In this document: positions 1 through 5,593 of the stretch, piece after piece
How positions within the stretch are numbered: position 1 is the first letter of the stretch
Layout: each line of letters opens with the position of its first letter
NCBI GenBank assembly: GCA_038244055.1
Contig: JBBRTW010000378.1
Coordinates: 1 to 7,375, forward strand
Source of the DNA: DASPKW01 sp038244055
GTDB taxonomy: Bacteria; Planctomycetota; Phycisphaerae; Tepidisphaerales; Tepidisphaeraceae
Direction of reading: 5' to 3'
DNA: 7,375 nucleotides
Position numbers and translations under genes: made by a program
The notes under the pieces: model-generated
Databases searched by the model: none
What the model was told of the DNA's origin: nothing
Seen by the model: only the letters and a program-made list of their open reading frames with translations

Positions 1-1558
1 CACCAATGACGCCTCCCGTGACATGCGCGTCCCGCCCATGCTGGTTGTGCCAAGAATCAACAGTCTCTTTAACTTCCGACGGTCCCAGCACGGGCGGGAC
101 GCCCGCGTCACGGGAAGCCTCCTTCTGTTCCCCCGCCATCGCCCGCAGCGCCGCCCCGGCCAGCCGCTCATCCGTCACCTTGCAATACCACTGATCGCTC
201 AAATACGGCTCGATCGGCACATGGCTCCGATACGAATGCCCCACGCTGTGCCGATACGGTTTGGTCTCCTCGTGCAGCCCTTTCGCCTTGAACCATTTCA
301 CAATCAGCGTCCGGGCCTCAAAACGATCCTTCCCCAATAGCTCTTCCGCCAGAAACGCATCCCCGCGCGCGAAATCCTCGCCCGGCCAACCGTGATCCTT
401 CGAGATCGCCGCCGTCGGCGAAAACACGTTGATCACCGGCAGATTGTGCCTCTGCCCGATCGAATAGTCATTCGGATCGTGCGCCGGCGTGACTTTCAAA
501 AACCCCGTCGCGAACTGCGCCTTCGCATCCTTCTCATCCCCCCCCATCGCAACCGGCAGCACCACATAGTCATCTTCAATAATCGGAATCAGCCGATTCA
601 CAATCGGCAGCCGCACAAACTTCCCCCGCAGCGCCGCCGCCCGAGGGTCTTTCGGATTGATCGCGACGGCCGTATCGCCCAGCATGGTTTCGGGGCGGGT
701 GGTGGCGACGGTGATGTAGGAGAGTGCTGAGTCCTGAGTGCTGAGTGCTGAGTTGTCCGTTGTCCGTTGTCCGTTGTCCGTTGCTGAATCGCCCGGCAAC
801 TGACCACTGACCACGGACAACGGACCTTCTCGCTTGTCGCTTCTCGCTTCTAACTTCTCTTCCCCTGAACCCTGAACCCCGAACCCTGAACCCTCCTCTC
901 CCCCCTCCACCGGATACCTCAAATAATAGAAATTCCCATCCACCTCCTCATTCTCCACCTCATCATCCGACAACGCCGTCTGCGAGGCCGGGTCCCAGTT
1001 CACCAGTCTTTTCCCGCGATAGATCAGCCCGTCCTTGAACAATCGAAAAAACGCCTCCCGCACCGCTTTGGCCCGCTGCGGGTCCATGGTGAACGCCTGG
1101 CGATCCCAGTCGCATGAACAGCCCATCGCCTTGAGCTGGGCGACAATTTTCGCCTCATATTCATCCTTCCAGGCCTGGACTTTTTCGATGAATTTGTCGC
1201 GGCCGTTTTCGCCGCGCGATTCGGCCAGCTTGTAGTCCTTCAGCGCCGGCTGCCCCTCGGCCTGCAACCGCTTGTCCACGATCGCCTGTGTCGCGATCCC
1301 CGCATGATCCGTCCCCGGCAGCCAGCACGAATTATCCCCGCGCATGCGATGCCAGCGCGTCAGAATATCCTGCAACGTATTGTTCAGCGCATGCCCCAGG
1401 TGCAGGGCGGCGGTGACATTGGGCGGCGGAATGACGATCGAGTAGGGGGCTCCCGGGTCCGTCGGCTCTGCGTGGTACGCATTGGCCGAGTTCCAGAGGT
1501 TCAGCGCCTGCTCCTGCGCGGCGGCCGATTCAAAAGTCTTGGCGAGTTCAGTGCTCAT
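1..1558 (-). CDS. valS: Valyl-tRNA synthetase, N-terminal 519 codons (3' end outside window)
   Basis: This cytoplasmic class I aminoacyl-tRNA synthetase joins valine to tRNA-Val and edits mischarged threonine. The ATG at 1558 opens one uninterrupted frame to the left edge. The Rossmann fold carries the HIGH signature as HLGH (residues 53-56) after the conserved PPPNVTAALHLGH. The CP1 editing domain shows ATTRPETMLGDTAVA (about 285-299), then TPAHDPNDY (about 357-365) and LSDQWYCKV (about 453-461). The KMSKS loop, anticodon-binding domain and C-terminal coiled coil would lie beyond position 1; family members are usually about 880-950 residues. Two insertions are odd. Residues about 221-279, between NFYYLRYPVEGG and YITVATTRPET, are encoded by seven-base repeats. 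Residues about 482-515 are encoded by a palindromic element. Both keep the frame, so the gene is probably functional. No strong Shine-Dalgarno site precedes the ATG; GGGATGAG lies about 10 bases upstream. Confidence 0.95.
   Translation of the reverse strand, partial: MSTELAKTFESAAAQEQALNLWNSANAYHAEPTDPGAPYSIVIPPPNVTAALHLGHALNNTLQDILTRWHRMRGDNSCWLPGTDHAGIATQAIVDKRLQAEGQPALKDYKLAESRGENGRDKFIEKVQAWKDEYEAKIVAQLKAMGCSCDWDRQAFTMDPQRAKAVREAFFRLFKDGLIYRGKRLVNWDPASQTALSDDEVENEEVDGNFYYLRYPVEGGEEGSGFGVQGSGEEKLEARSDKREGPLSVVSGQLPGDSATDNGQRTTDNSALSTQDSALSYITVATTRPETMLGDTAVAINPKDPRAAALRGKFVRLPIVNRLIPIIEDDYVVLPVAMGGDEKDAKAQFATGFLKVTPAHDPNDYSIGQRHNLPVINVFSPTAAISKDHGWPGEDFARGDAFLAEELLGKDRFEARTLIVKWFKAKGLHEETKPYRHSVGHSYRSHVPIEPYLSDQWYCKVTDERLAGAALRAMAGEQKEASRDAGVPPVLGPSEVKETVDSWHNQHGRDAHVTGGVIG
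14..115. repeat. 102-bp palindromic REP-like element inserted in frame in valS
   Basis: The arms at 14-45 and 84-115 (32 bases each) are inverted copies that agree at 27 of 32 positions, around a 38-base centre. The right arm contains its own small stem, CGGGC-GGGAC-GCCCG, which resembles REP/BIME hairpins. The element is 102 bases, exactly 34 codons, and adds peptides SRDAGVPPVLG and QHGRDAHVTGG to ValS where other ValRS enzymes move directly from the editing domain back to the catalytic core. I recall GRDA-type peptides from spurious ORFs in planctomycete and verrucomicrobial genomes, which would fit a dispersed repeat, but this is memory and not a search result. No transposase lies nearby, so any mobility would be non-autonomous. 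Confidence 0.75.
719..898 (-). repeat. In-frame seven-base repeat array inside valS
   Basis: On the plus strand, 723-785 is exactly nine contiguous seven-base units (AGTGCTG x3 plus AGTCCTG, a hybrid AGTTGTC, CGTTGTC x3, CGTTGCT). After a 12-base spacer, 798-825 has four units (AACTGAC, CACTGAC, CACGGAC, AACGGAC), 826-860 has five units of the CTTCTCG family and 864-898 has five of the CCTGAAC family. The CGTTGTC tract and the AACGGAC tract are the same family in opposite orientation. Read in the valS frame this gives peptide heptads such as DNGQRTT and SALSTQD, because three units equal 21 bases or seven codons. No stop or frameshift results. The insertion lies at a loop where E. coli ValRS has only about a dozen residues. 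Confidence 0.9.
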
Positions 1559-1646
1559 AAATGTGGCTCATCCCAACGAAAAAAGACGAGGCGGGATGTT
1601 ACGCCACAACCGACGACGCGGCAAAGGCCCCAATCTGACATATGCC

Positions 1647-1681
1647 ATTGCGGATTGGCGATTGCGGATCGTGGATTGTCG
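1647..1681. repeat. Five-unit ATTGCGG heptamer array
   Basis: The five contiguous units are ATTGCGG, ATTGGCG, ATTGCGG, ATCGTGG and ATTGTCG. The period is exactly seven bases. It lies about 90 bases upstream of the valS ATG. A degenerate tract of the reverse-complement family (ATCCGCA units) is at 2941-2960. Confidence 0.8.
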
Positions 1682-1715
1682 GAGCGCGAGGCCTAACCCG
1701 AATAATTCAGATGGA

Positions 1716-1857
1716 CCACGAAAAACGCGAAGGGCACGAAGAAGACCGGAGAAGAGTAGAAAATGTGATCCGCGCAACGTGCAATTCACCGTTTACCGAC
1801 TTTTTGACTGCAAGTTCTTCGGCTCGTTCCTCTTCGTGCATTTCGTGTTTTTCGTGG
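1716..1857. repeat. CACGAA-rich inverted-repeat (MITE-like) element
   Basis: The 30-base arm at 1716-1745 begins CCACGAAAAAC and is matched by the reverse complement of 1828-1857 at 26 of 30 positions. The arms enclose 82 bases without recognisable coding content. Each arm repeats a CACGAA/CGCGAA core at close spacing. The layout, terminal inverted repeats and about 142 bp in total, resembles a small non-autonomous element or a hairpin-forming repeat. I see no clear target-site duplication. On a transcript from either strand it could form a long stem and might end transcription of the beta-propeller gene, which stops only 35 bases away, although no terminal U-run supports a classical terminator. 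Confidence 0.65.
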
Positions 1858-1891
1858 GGAAAAATCCGGGCTAATTTTCTTGGTGCCCCGA

Positions 1892-2827
1892 TCACACCAC
1901 CGGATGCTCTCCCGCCAACTGAAACGCCTGATTAAACTGCAAGCCGCTCATCGAATACTCCACCAGGCAATCATCGTTCGCGCCCACCGAGTCCAGCTCG
2001 AAAATATCGAGCTGATTGTTCTCGTTATAGAAGGTCCCGAACTGCGCCCAGCCTGAAAAATAGCCTGACACCTTCACCAGATCTCCCTTGGTCGCCAGCG
2101 AAATCGCCGTCGCCCGGTCATCGGATGATCCGCCAAAATGATTCGCGTAAAGCGTTTTCCCGGCCGGCGAAATCTTCCACACAAACCCATCGCGATCCCC
2201 ATAGGAACTGAGGGTCAGCGCCGTCGCCCCGCTCGCGGCCGGCGACCCATTGGCCGCGAAATCCGGCGCATTGCGGAAATAGCCGGCCACATACGCATTA
2301 CCCGCCGAATCGGCCGCGACCGCATTGGCGACATCGTAATTCGCGGCTCCCACCGTGGCCGCATAAACCAGATATCCGCGCGGCGAGAGTTTCCAGACAA
2401 ACGCATCGGTTTTCCCATTGGCTGATCGCAAATCCGCGGTCGATTTCCGCGGATCAAAATCCACCGTCCTGGCGAACGCCCCCGAAAGCAGGGCATTGCC
2501 AAACGCATCCATCGCCAGCGTTCCCGCCGAATCATCCGAGACGCCGCCCACCCGCCGCGCCCAGGTCAGTTTATTGGCCGGTGAATACCGCGCAACAAAA
2601 ATATCCGTGCCCCCAGCGCTGGGCAGGGGGGTGAAGGTCCCCCGCGCCGGATTGATGTCGATCGTCCCCGTGTAGTTCCCCCATAACGTGCGATTTCCCG
2701 CCAGGTCCGTCGTGTTCCCCACGACAGTCATATGCCCCACCGGCCCGGCCGAGAAATGCATCCGCTCCTCAAGCGATTCAACCAGCGGGAGCGCAACCCG
2801 CATACGAGAATGATGGTGTGATTCCAT
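1892..2827 (-). CDS. Secreted SBBP-repeat beta-propeller protein
   Basis: This 311-residue protein is probably exported and may act at the cell surface; no enzymatic role is visible. Its N-terminus carries PLVESLEERMHFSAG (residues 14-28), a form of the LE-x-R-x-x-x-SA tag found at the start of many planctomycete secreted proteins. SBBP-like blades follow at about 75-126, 141-192 and 213-265, each with D-x-F-V-x-K/R-x-S-P, then G(G/A)-x-x-D(D/V), then D-x-x-G-N-A-x-x-x-G-x-F. Partial blades lie at about 44-60 and 286-302. It has no C-terminal anchor, dockerin or PEP-CTERM signal and is short for a full propeller, so it may be trimmed or oligomeric. I chose the ATG at 2827; a TTG at 2863 is in frame but has no ribosome site, and an ATG at 2803-2801 is also possible. 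The substrate or partner is unknown. Confidence 0.75.
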   Translation of the reverse strand: MESHHHSRMRVALPLVESLEERMHFSAGPVGHMTVVGNTTDLAGNRTLWGNYTGTIDINPARGTFTPLPSAGGTDIFVARYSPANKLTWARRVGGVSDDSAGTLAMDAFGNALLSGAFARTVDFDPRKSTADLRSANGKTDAFVWKLSPRGYLVYAATVGAANYDVANAVAADSAGNAYVAGYFRNAPDFAANGSPAASGATALTLSSYGDRDGFVWKISPAGKTLYANHFGGSSDDRATAISLATKGDLVKVSGYFSGWAQFGTFYNENNQLDIFELDSVGANDDCLVEYSMSGLQFNQAFQLAGEHPVV

Positions 2828-2940
2828 CCCTTTGTTTTCGGGCTTTGAATGTCGGTGAATCAAGGGAATTCGCCGATCAAAATGAAATGATAAATTGCAT
2901 CACTCCGCGCTCCCCCCCGCTTTATTTTCACATCCCAGCC

Positions 2941-3024
2941 ATCCGCAATTCGAATCCGCAACGCCAGTCTCCAGATTCGTCCTTCATCATTCATCCTTCA
3001 TCCTTCATCCTTCCGCCTTCCGAA
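2941..3024. repeat. Heptamer array overlapping the 3' end of the protease gene
   Basis: Seven contiguous seven-base units run from 2976 to 3024: TTCGTCC, TTCATCA, TTCATCC x3, TTCCGCC and TTCCGAA. A more degenerate stretch (ATCCGCA, ATTCGA, ATCCGCA, ACGCCAG, TCTCCAG) precedes it from 2941. The metalloprotease stop codon (2991-2993) and roughly its last ten codons lie inside the TTCATCC tract, so the repeat sets the protein's C-terminus. Confidence 0.8.
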
Positions 3025-4277
3025 GCCAGCCTCTTTATCCACCCCTCCCCCCTCTCCCACCCCTCGAACTTTTTCTCATCCGCATAAAACGCCGCCGTGT
3101 GCGCATATCCCCGCCCGTTCGACCACTTGATCCCATGTTTCTTGTGCAGCAGTTCGTGATACATGATGTAATCCACCACCAGGGCCGGCACGCCGGCCTG
3201 GTCCATCGTGCTGCTTAGCATCACCCAGTCGCGGACATGGTCGTAATGCCCGAATTTCCGGCGCGTGAACGAGCGGCTCCAGGTCAGCTTCGGCCGGGCC
3301 ATCGCGCCGGCGAAATATTTCGCGTTCACCCGTGCGAAGGACTCGGCCAGGTCGTGAAACGCCCCGCGCGTCCCATCCACGATCCCCCCCAGCGCCTCGA
3401 TCTCCTCGCGCAGATCCGCATACGCTCCCTCGGCCATGCGCAACACCACCTTCTGCTTGGCCAATCTCTCCCGCCCGCGCACCAGCTCCGCTAGATCCGC
3501 AAACCCACCGGCATCAAAACAAACCATCGGCGTAGGCAACATCAACCGCACCCGCCCCGCATGCACCTGCTTCCGATAGATGTGCTTGATCGGCCGAAAT
3601 TCAATCAACATCTCCGCTGCCCCACTCCCCACCCCATCACCCCGCATCGCCCCCCGCCCCCGGCCCACCGCGGCCACATACGCCGCGATATTCTCCTTTT
3701 CTCCCATCCACGCCAGCCATCCCCGCCATTCCCGCGTCACCGCCGTCAAACCGCCAGGGGGCACATTTTCCCGCCGAATCGTCCCCTCCATGCGGGCGCT
3801 CATCCGCTCGATCGCCAGCCGAACCTCCTCGACCTCAATGTCTGAAGGCCCCGCCGCCAGCCGCCCCATCAACCTCTCCGCATACGGCCCGAGCCCCGTC
3901 CACCGCAATCGTCCTGAAGTCTCGGCCCCCGTTCCCGCGCCCTCGCTCCCATTCCCCTCATTTTCCGCCGCGCCGTTTTCGTTCTGAGCCTCGTCCATCC
4001 CCATCTCACCCAATGAATCCGCCTCCCCTGAACCCTCCCGCGTCTCCATTCCCTCCCAATCCACCCCCATCAAAAACCCATACGCCTTCCGCGAAGGCCC
4101 CGCCAGATCCGCCACCCGCGCCCCCCGCGCCTTCAATATCGCATCCACCTGCCCCACCGCCATGCCCGCGCCCTTCTTCCATTTCAGTTTTTCCTCCTCA
4201 TTCATCCCCCGCGCCATCGCGCTTCGCAGCCTCCCCACGAACCCCACCAGTCCGTTGATCCTCACCACACCCGCCAT
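2991..4277 (-). CDS. SprT-like zinc metalloprotease with long N-terminal extension
   Basis: This 428-residue protein ends in a SprT/Spartan-type metallopeptidase domain. The zinc motif is HELLH (H374, E375, H378), in the typical setting V-V-D-Y-I-M-Y-HELLH-KKHG. A probable third ligand, H393, lies in YAHTAAF, followed by the ADEKKFEGWE tail of this family. Upstream, FARVNAKYF (about 314-322) and the SRSFTRRKFGHYD to MLSSTMD stretch match the start of the domain. Residues 1-75 are basic and helical. Residues about 80-125 are an acidic Gly/Glu/Asn-rich linker, and about 130-300 are helical with no domain I recognise. Spartan-type proteases cut DNA-bound proteins, but that role here is only inference, and several bacterial SprT-like proteins are uncharacterised. 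A strong GGAGGTG ribosome site supports the ATG at 4277. The gene follows the kinase by 69 bases. Its last ten codons come from a TTCATCC repeat. Confidence 0.88.
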   Translation of the reverse strand: MAGVVRINGLVGFVGRLRSAMARGMNEEEKLKWKKGAGMAVGQVDAILKARGARVADLAGPSRKAYGFLMGVDWEGMETREGSGEADSLGEMGMDEAQNENGAAENEGNGSEGAGTGAETSGRLRWTGLGPYAERLMGRLAAGPSDIEVEEVRLAIERMSARMEGTIRRENVPPGGLTAVTREWRGWLAWMGEKENIAAYVAAVGRGRGAMRGDGVGSGAAEMLIEFRPIKHIYRKQVHAGRVRLMLPTPMVCFDAGGFADLAELVRGRERLAKQKVVLRMAEGAYADLREEIEALGGIVDGTRGAFHDLAESFARVNAKYFAGAMARPKLTWSRSFTRRKFGHYDHVRDWVMLSSTMDQAGVPALVVDYIMYHELLHKKHGIKWSNGRGYAHTAAFYADEKKFEGWERGEGWIKRLASEGGRMKDEG

Positions 4278-4281
4278 GCCT

Positions 4282-4288
4282 CACCTCC
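4282..4288 (-). promoter_or_regulatory. Strong Shine-Dalgarno site of the metalloprotease gene
   Basis: On the minus strand GGAGGTG lies four bases before the ATG at 4277. It is the only near-consensus ribosome site in the window and it fixes this start. It begins 11 bases downstream of the TTCATCC array. Confidence 0.7.
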
Positions 4289-4299
4289 ATGCGATCCTA

Positions 4300-4341
4300 T
4301 TCATCCTTCATCCTTCATCCTTCATCCTTCATCCTTCATCC
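4300..4341. repeat. Perfect six-copy TTCATCC array between kinase and protease genes
   Basis: Six identical, contiguous TTCATCC units occupy 4300-4341, with a diverged unit TTCGCTC following. The array fills most of the 69-base gap between the kinase stop (4347-4349) and the protease start (4277). It is in the same orientation as the TTCATCC tract at 2976-3024, so the two arrays bracket the protease gene as direct repeats. On the minus-strand transcript it reads as GGATGAA repeats, which contain SD-like GGAUGA and in-frame AUG and UGA triplets. Confidence 0.95.
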
Positions 4342-4346
4342 TTCGC

Positions 4347-5201
4347 TCATCTCATGCTGGCCCGATGCTCCTGCAACCGCATCAGCACCTTTCCCATCCC
4401 AAACACCCGCTCGTTCGGCCGAAGCCGCAGGCAGGCCATCACCAGATCCGACAACCCCGGCGACACCATCTCATTCAAATCCATGGGCGAAGGATAATCC
4501 TGCTCCTTCACCACCCGCCGGTCCGCCTTCTCCACCGTCAGCAGGGTCGGCACGCGCTTGCGCGTCAGAGACCAGTAGAGCGTCGCCCCGAAATTGTACA
4601 CATCCGTCTGTTCCGTCAGCGGCTTGCACCGCGCCTGTTCCGGCGCGATGAAGGCGGGCGTCCCCTGCACGCGCTCCTTGACCGTCCCCGTCTTGCAGGC
4701 CTGCCCGTAGTCGATCACCTTTACGCTACCATCGGAGGTGATCAGGATATTCCCCGGCTTGATGTCGCAGTGGATGTACCCCGCCCGGTTCATCTCATGA
4801 AGCGCCTCCGCCACGGGGATAAACACATCCAGGATCTCCTTGATCTCCGAAAACCCGCGCTCATCCACCGGCACCCCATCGATCAATTCCATCACCAGGG
4901 CCACTTCCATGACCGGGCCGAGGAATTTCTTGATCGTTTTCAGATCGATGATCTTCCGCAAAGTCTTGTGCTTGCAGGCCTTGCCCACCTCATATTCGTT
5001 GAGCACCTGCCCCACATAGCGCTCATCCTTATCCACCTTCCGCACCACATGCTTCAGGGCATAGACCTGCCCCGATTTGTGATCGTTCACCGCATAAATC
5101 TGGCTGGCCGCCCCTTCGCCGATTCGGCTAATGACATCATAGCCGAAGAGCGTCTTCGGCGTGATCGTCGAATCGAATGTACCTGAAGACATGGTAGACA
5201 T
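4347..5201 (-). CDS. Hanks-type serine/threonine protein kinase (single domain)
   Basis: This 284-residue cytosolic kinase transfers phosphate from ATP to Ser/Thr of unknown protein targets. Nearly the whole chain is the catalytic domain: glycine loop IGEGAAS (27-33), lysine K50 in YALK, probable helix-C glutamate E69 or E71, catalytic loop HCDIKPGN (144-151, D146), metal-binding DYG (164-166, where DFG is usual), activation segment ending APEQ (186-189), D200 in TDVYNFG, and R265 near the end. The catalytic loop has Cys where most kinases have Arg (HRD), making it a non-RD kinase that may not need activation-loop phosphorylation. No transmembrane segment, PASTA, TPR or WD domain follows, unlike many planctomycete kinases. 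I chose the ATG at 5201; ATG at 5192 and GTG at 5261 are in frame, but no start has a clear ribosome site. It diverges from the BatA-type gene and precedes the SprT-like gene. Confidence 0.93.
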   Translation of the reverse strand: MSTMSSGTFDSTITPKTLFGYDVISRIGEGAASQIYAVNDHKSGQVYALKHVVRKVDKDERYVGQVLNEYEVGKACKHKTLRKIIDLKTIKKFLGPVMEVALVMELIDGVPVDERGFSEIKEILDVFIPVAEALHEMNRAGYIHCDIKPGNILITSDGSVKVIDYGQACKTGTVKERVQGTPAFIAPEQARCKPLTEQTDVYNFGATLYWSLTRKRVPTLLTVEKADRRVVKEQDYPSPMDLNEMVSPGLSDLVMACLRLRPNERVFGMGKVLMRLQEHRASMR

Positions 5202-5309
5202 AGCACCCGCAGCGGTTAGCCCATCATACGCAAAGTCCACCCCGACAAGCAAAGCAAGCACAACAATTTATGCCGGCAAGATTAGAAAAGGGTGAGTGTG
5301 CGTGGGGTG
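5202..5309. other. Upstream region of the kinase gene without recognised signals
   Basis: This non-repetitive part of the divergent gap should contain the kinase leader. An in-frame extension to a GTG at 5261 would add a short hydrophobic N-terminus (VLALLVGVDF), but there is no family support for it. A TATGAT hexamer on the minus strand (5223-5228) looks like a -10 box but lacks a well-spaced -35. Confidence 0.4.
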
Positions 5310-5581
5310 TCCATCGTCAATTGTCCATTGTCCATTGCCCGTGTCGATGGTCCGTCGTGCGTGGTCAATGGTCCGTTGCGAGACCCAGGCATCTCCCGAA
5401 TCGGCGATCCCAACAACTAACCACGGACCACGGACAACGGACAACTGACCACGGATCACGACCCAACAATGGACAATTGACCATGGACCATTGACCACTG
5501 ACAACGACCCAACAATGGACAATTGACAATGGACCATTGACCACTGACAACAATGGACAATTGACCATTAACCATTGACAA
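5310..5581. repeat. Divergent intergenic heptamer array with inverted halves
   Basis: The left half (5310-5378) consists of units such as TCCATCG, TCAATTG, TCCATTG x2, TCGATGG, TCCGTCG, TCAATGG and TCCGTTG. After a unique spacer (5379-5413), the right half (about 5414-5581) carries the reverse-complement family: CACGGAC, AACGGAC, AACTGAC, then TGGACAA, TTGACCA, TGGACCA, CTGACAA. The two halves could pair as a long imperfect stem. The 16-mer ACCACGGACAACGGAC at 5427-5442 is identical to 810-825 inside valS. The array stops 12 bases before the ATG of the BatA-type gene. Confidence 0.9.
5459..5550. repeat. 46-bp tandem duplication within the heptamer array
   Basis: Segments 5459-5504 and 5505-5550 are consecutive 46-base copies that match at 45 of 46 positions; the single difference is CCATGG versus CAATGG. 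A diverged partial third copy (CAATGGACAATTGACC) starts at 5551. So a higher-order tandem repeat is built from seven-base units, and the near-identity points to recent duplication. Confidence 0.9.
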
Positions 5582-5593
5582 TCCCAACAAGAA

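Larger units (their letters stand above)
1559..1891. other. Intergenic region upstream of valS, mostly repeats
   Basis: This 333-base gap separates the valS start from the stop of the beta-propeller gene. It holds a five-unit seven-base array (1647-1681) and an inverted-repeat element (1716-1857), each listed separately. Short ORFs here have repeat-derived sequence on both strands and no recognisable domain. The remaining 1559-1646 stretch next to valS must carry its leader and possibly its promoter, but I could not identify convincing -35 and -10 boxes or a T-box leader. Confidence 0.6.

Noticed and set aside
23..340. Plus-strand ORFs over valS (also 392-730, 1035-1235, 1304-1696)
   Set aside because: They are antisense shadows of the valS frame, rich in Arg/Pro, without domains; the conserved synthetase motifs are all on the minus strand.
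1..1558. valS as a pseudogene because of two repeat insertions
   Set aside because: Manual codon-by-codon reading through both insertions finds no stop or frame change, and catalytic motifs in the window are intact.
3900..4040. Possible decayed heptamer array encoding the acidic linker of the protease
   Set aside because: A few C-rich units with spacing near seven can be found (for example CCTGAAC at 4026), but the period is not consistent enough to support by eye.
4365..5186. 273-residue plus-strand ORF opposite the kinase
   Set aside because: It is an antisense shadow rich in His, Arg and Leu; all kinase motifs are present on the other strand.
5223..5228. TATGAT -10 box for the kinase gene on the minus strand
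   Set aside because: The nearest -35-like hexamers (TTGTCG, TTTGCT) give spacers of 14 or 19 bases; not strong enough to call a promoter.
4347..5261. Longer kinase start at GTG 5261
   Set aside because: It adds 20 residues with no kinase homology before an ATG, and no ribosome site precedes it; kept only as an alternative.
5268..5568. Small ORFs of 67-89 residues in the divergent gap
   Set aside because: Their peptides are translations of the heptamer array (VNGPWSIVHC-type repeats) on both strands.
5310..5581. CRISPR array
   Set aside because: Units are seven bases with no regular spacers of unique sequence, and no cas genes are visible.
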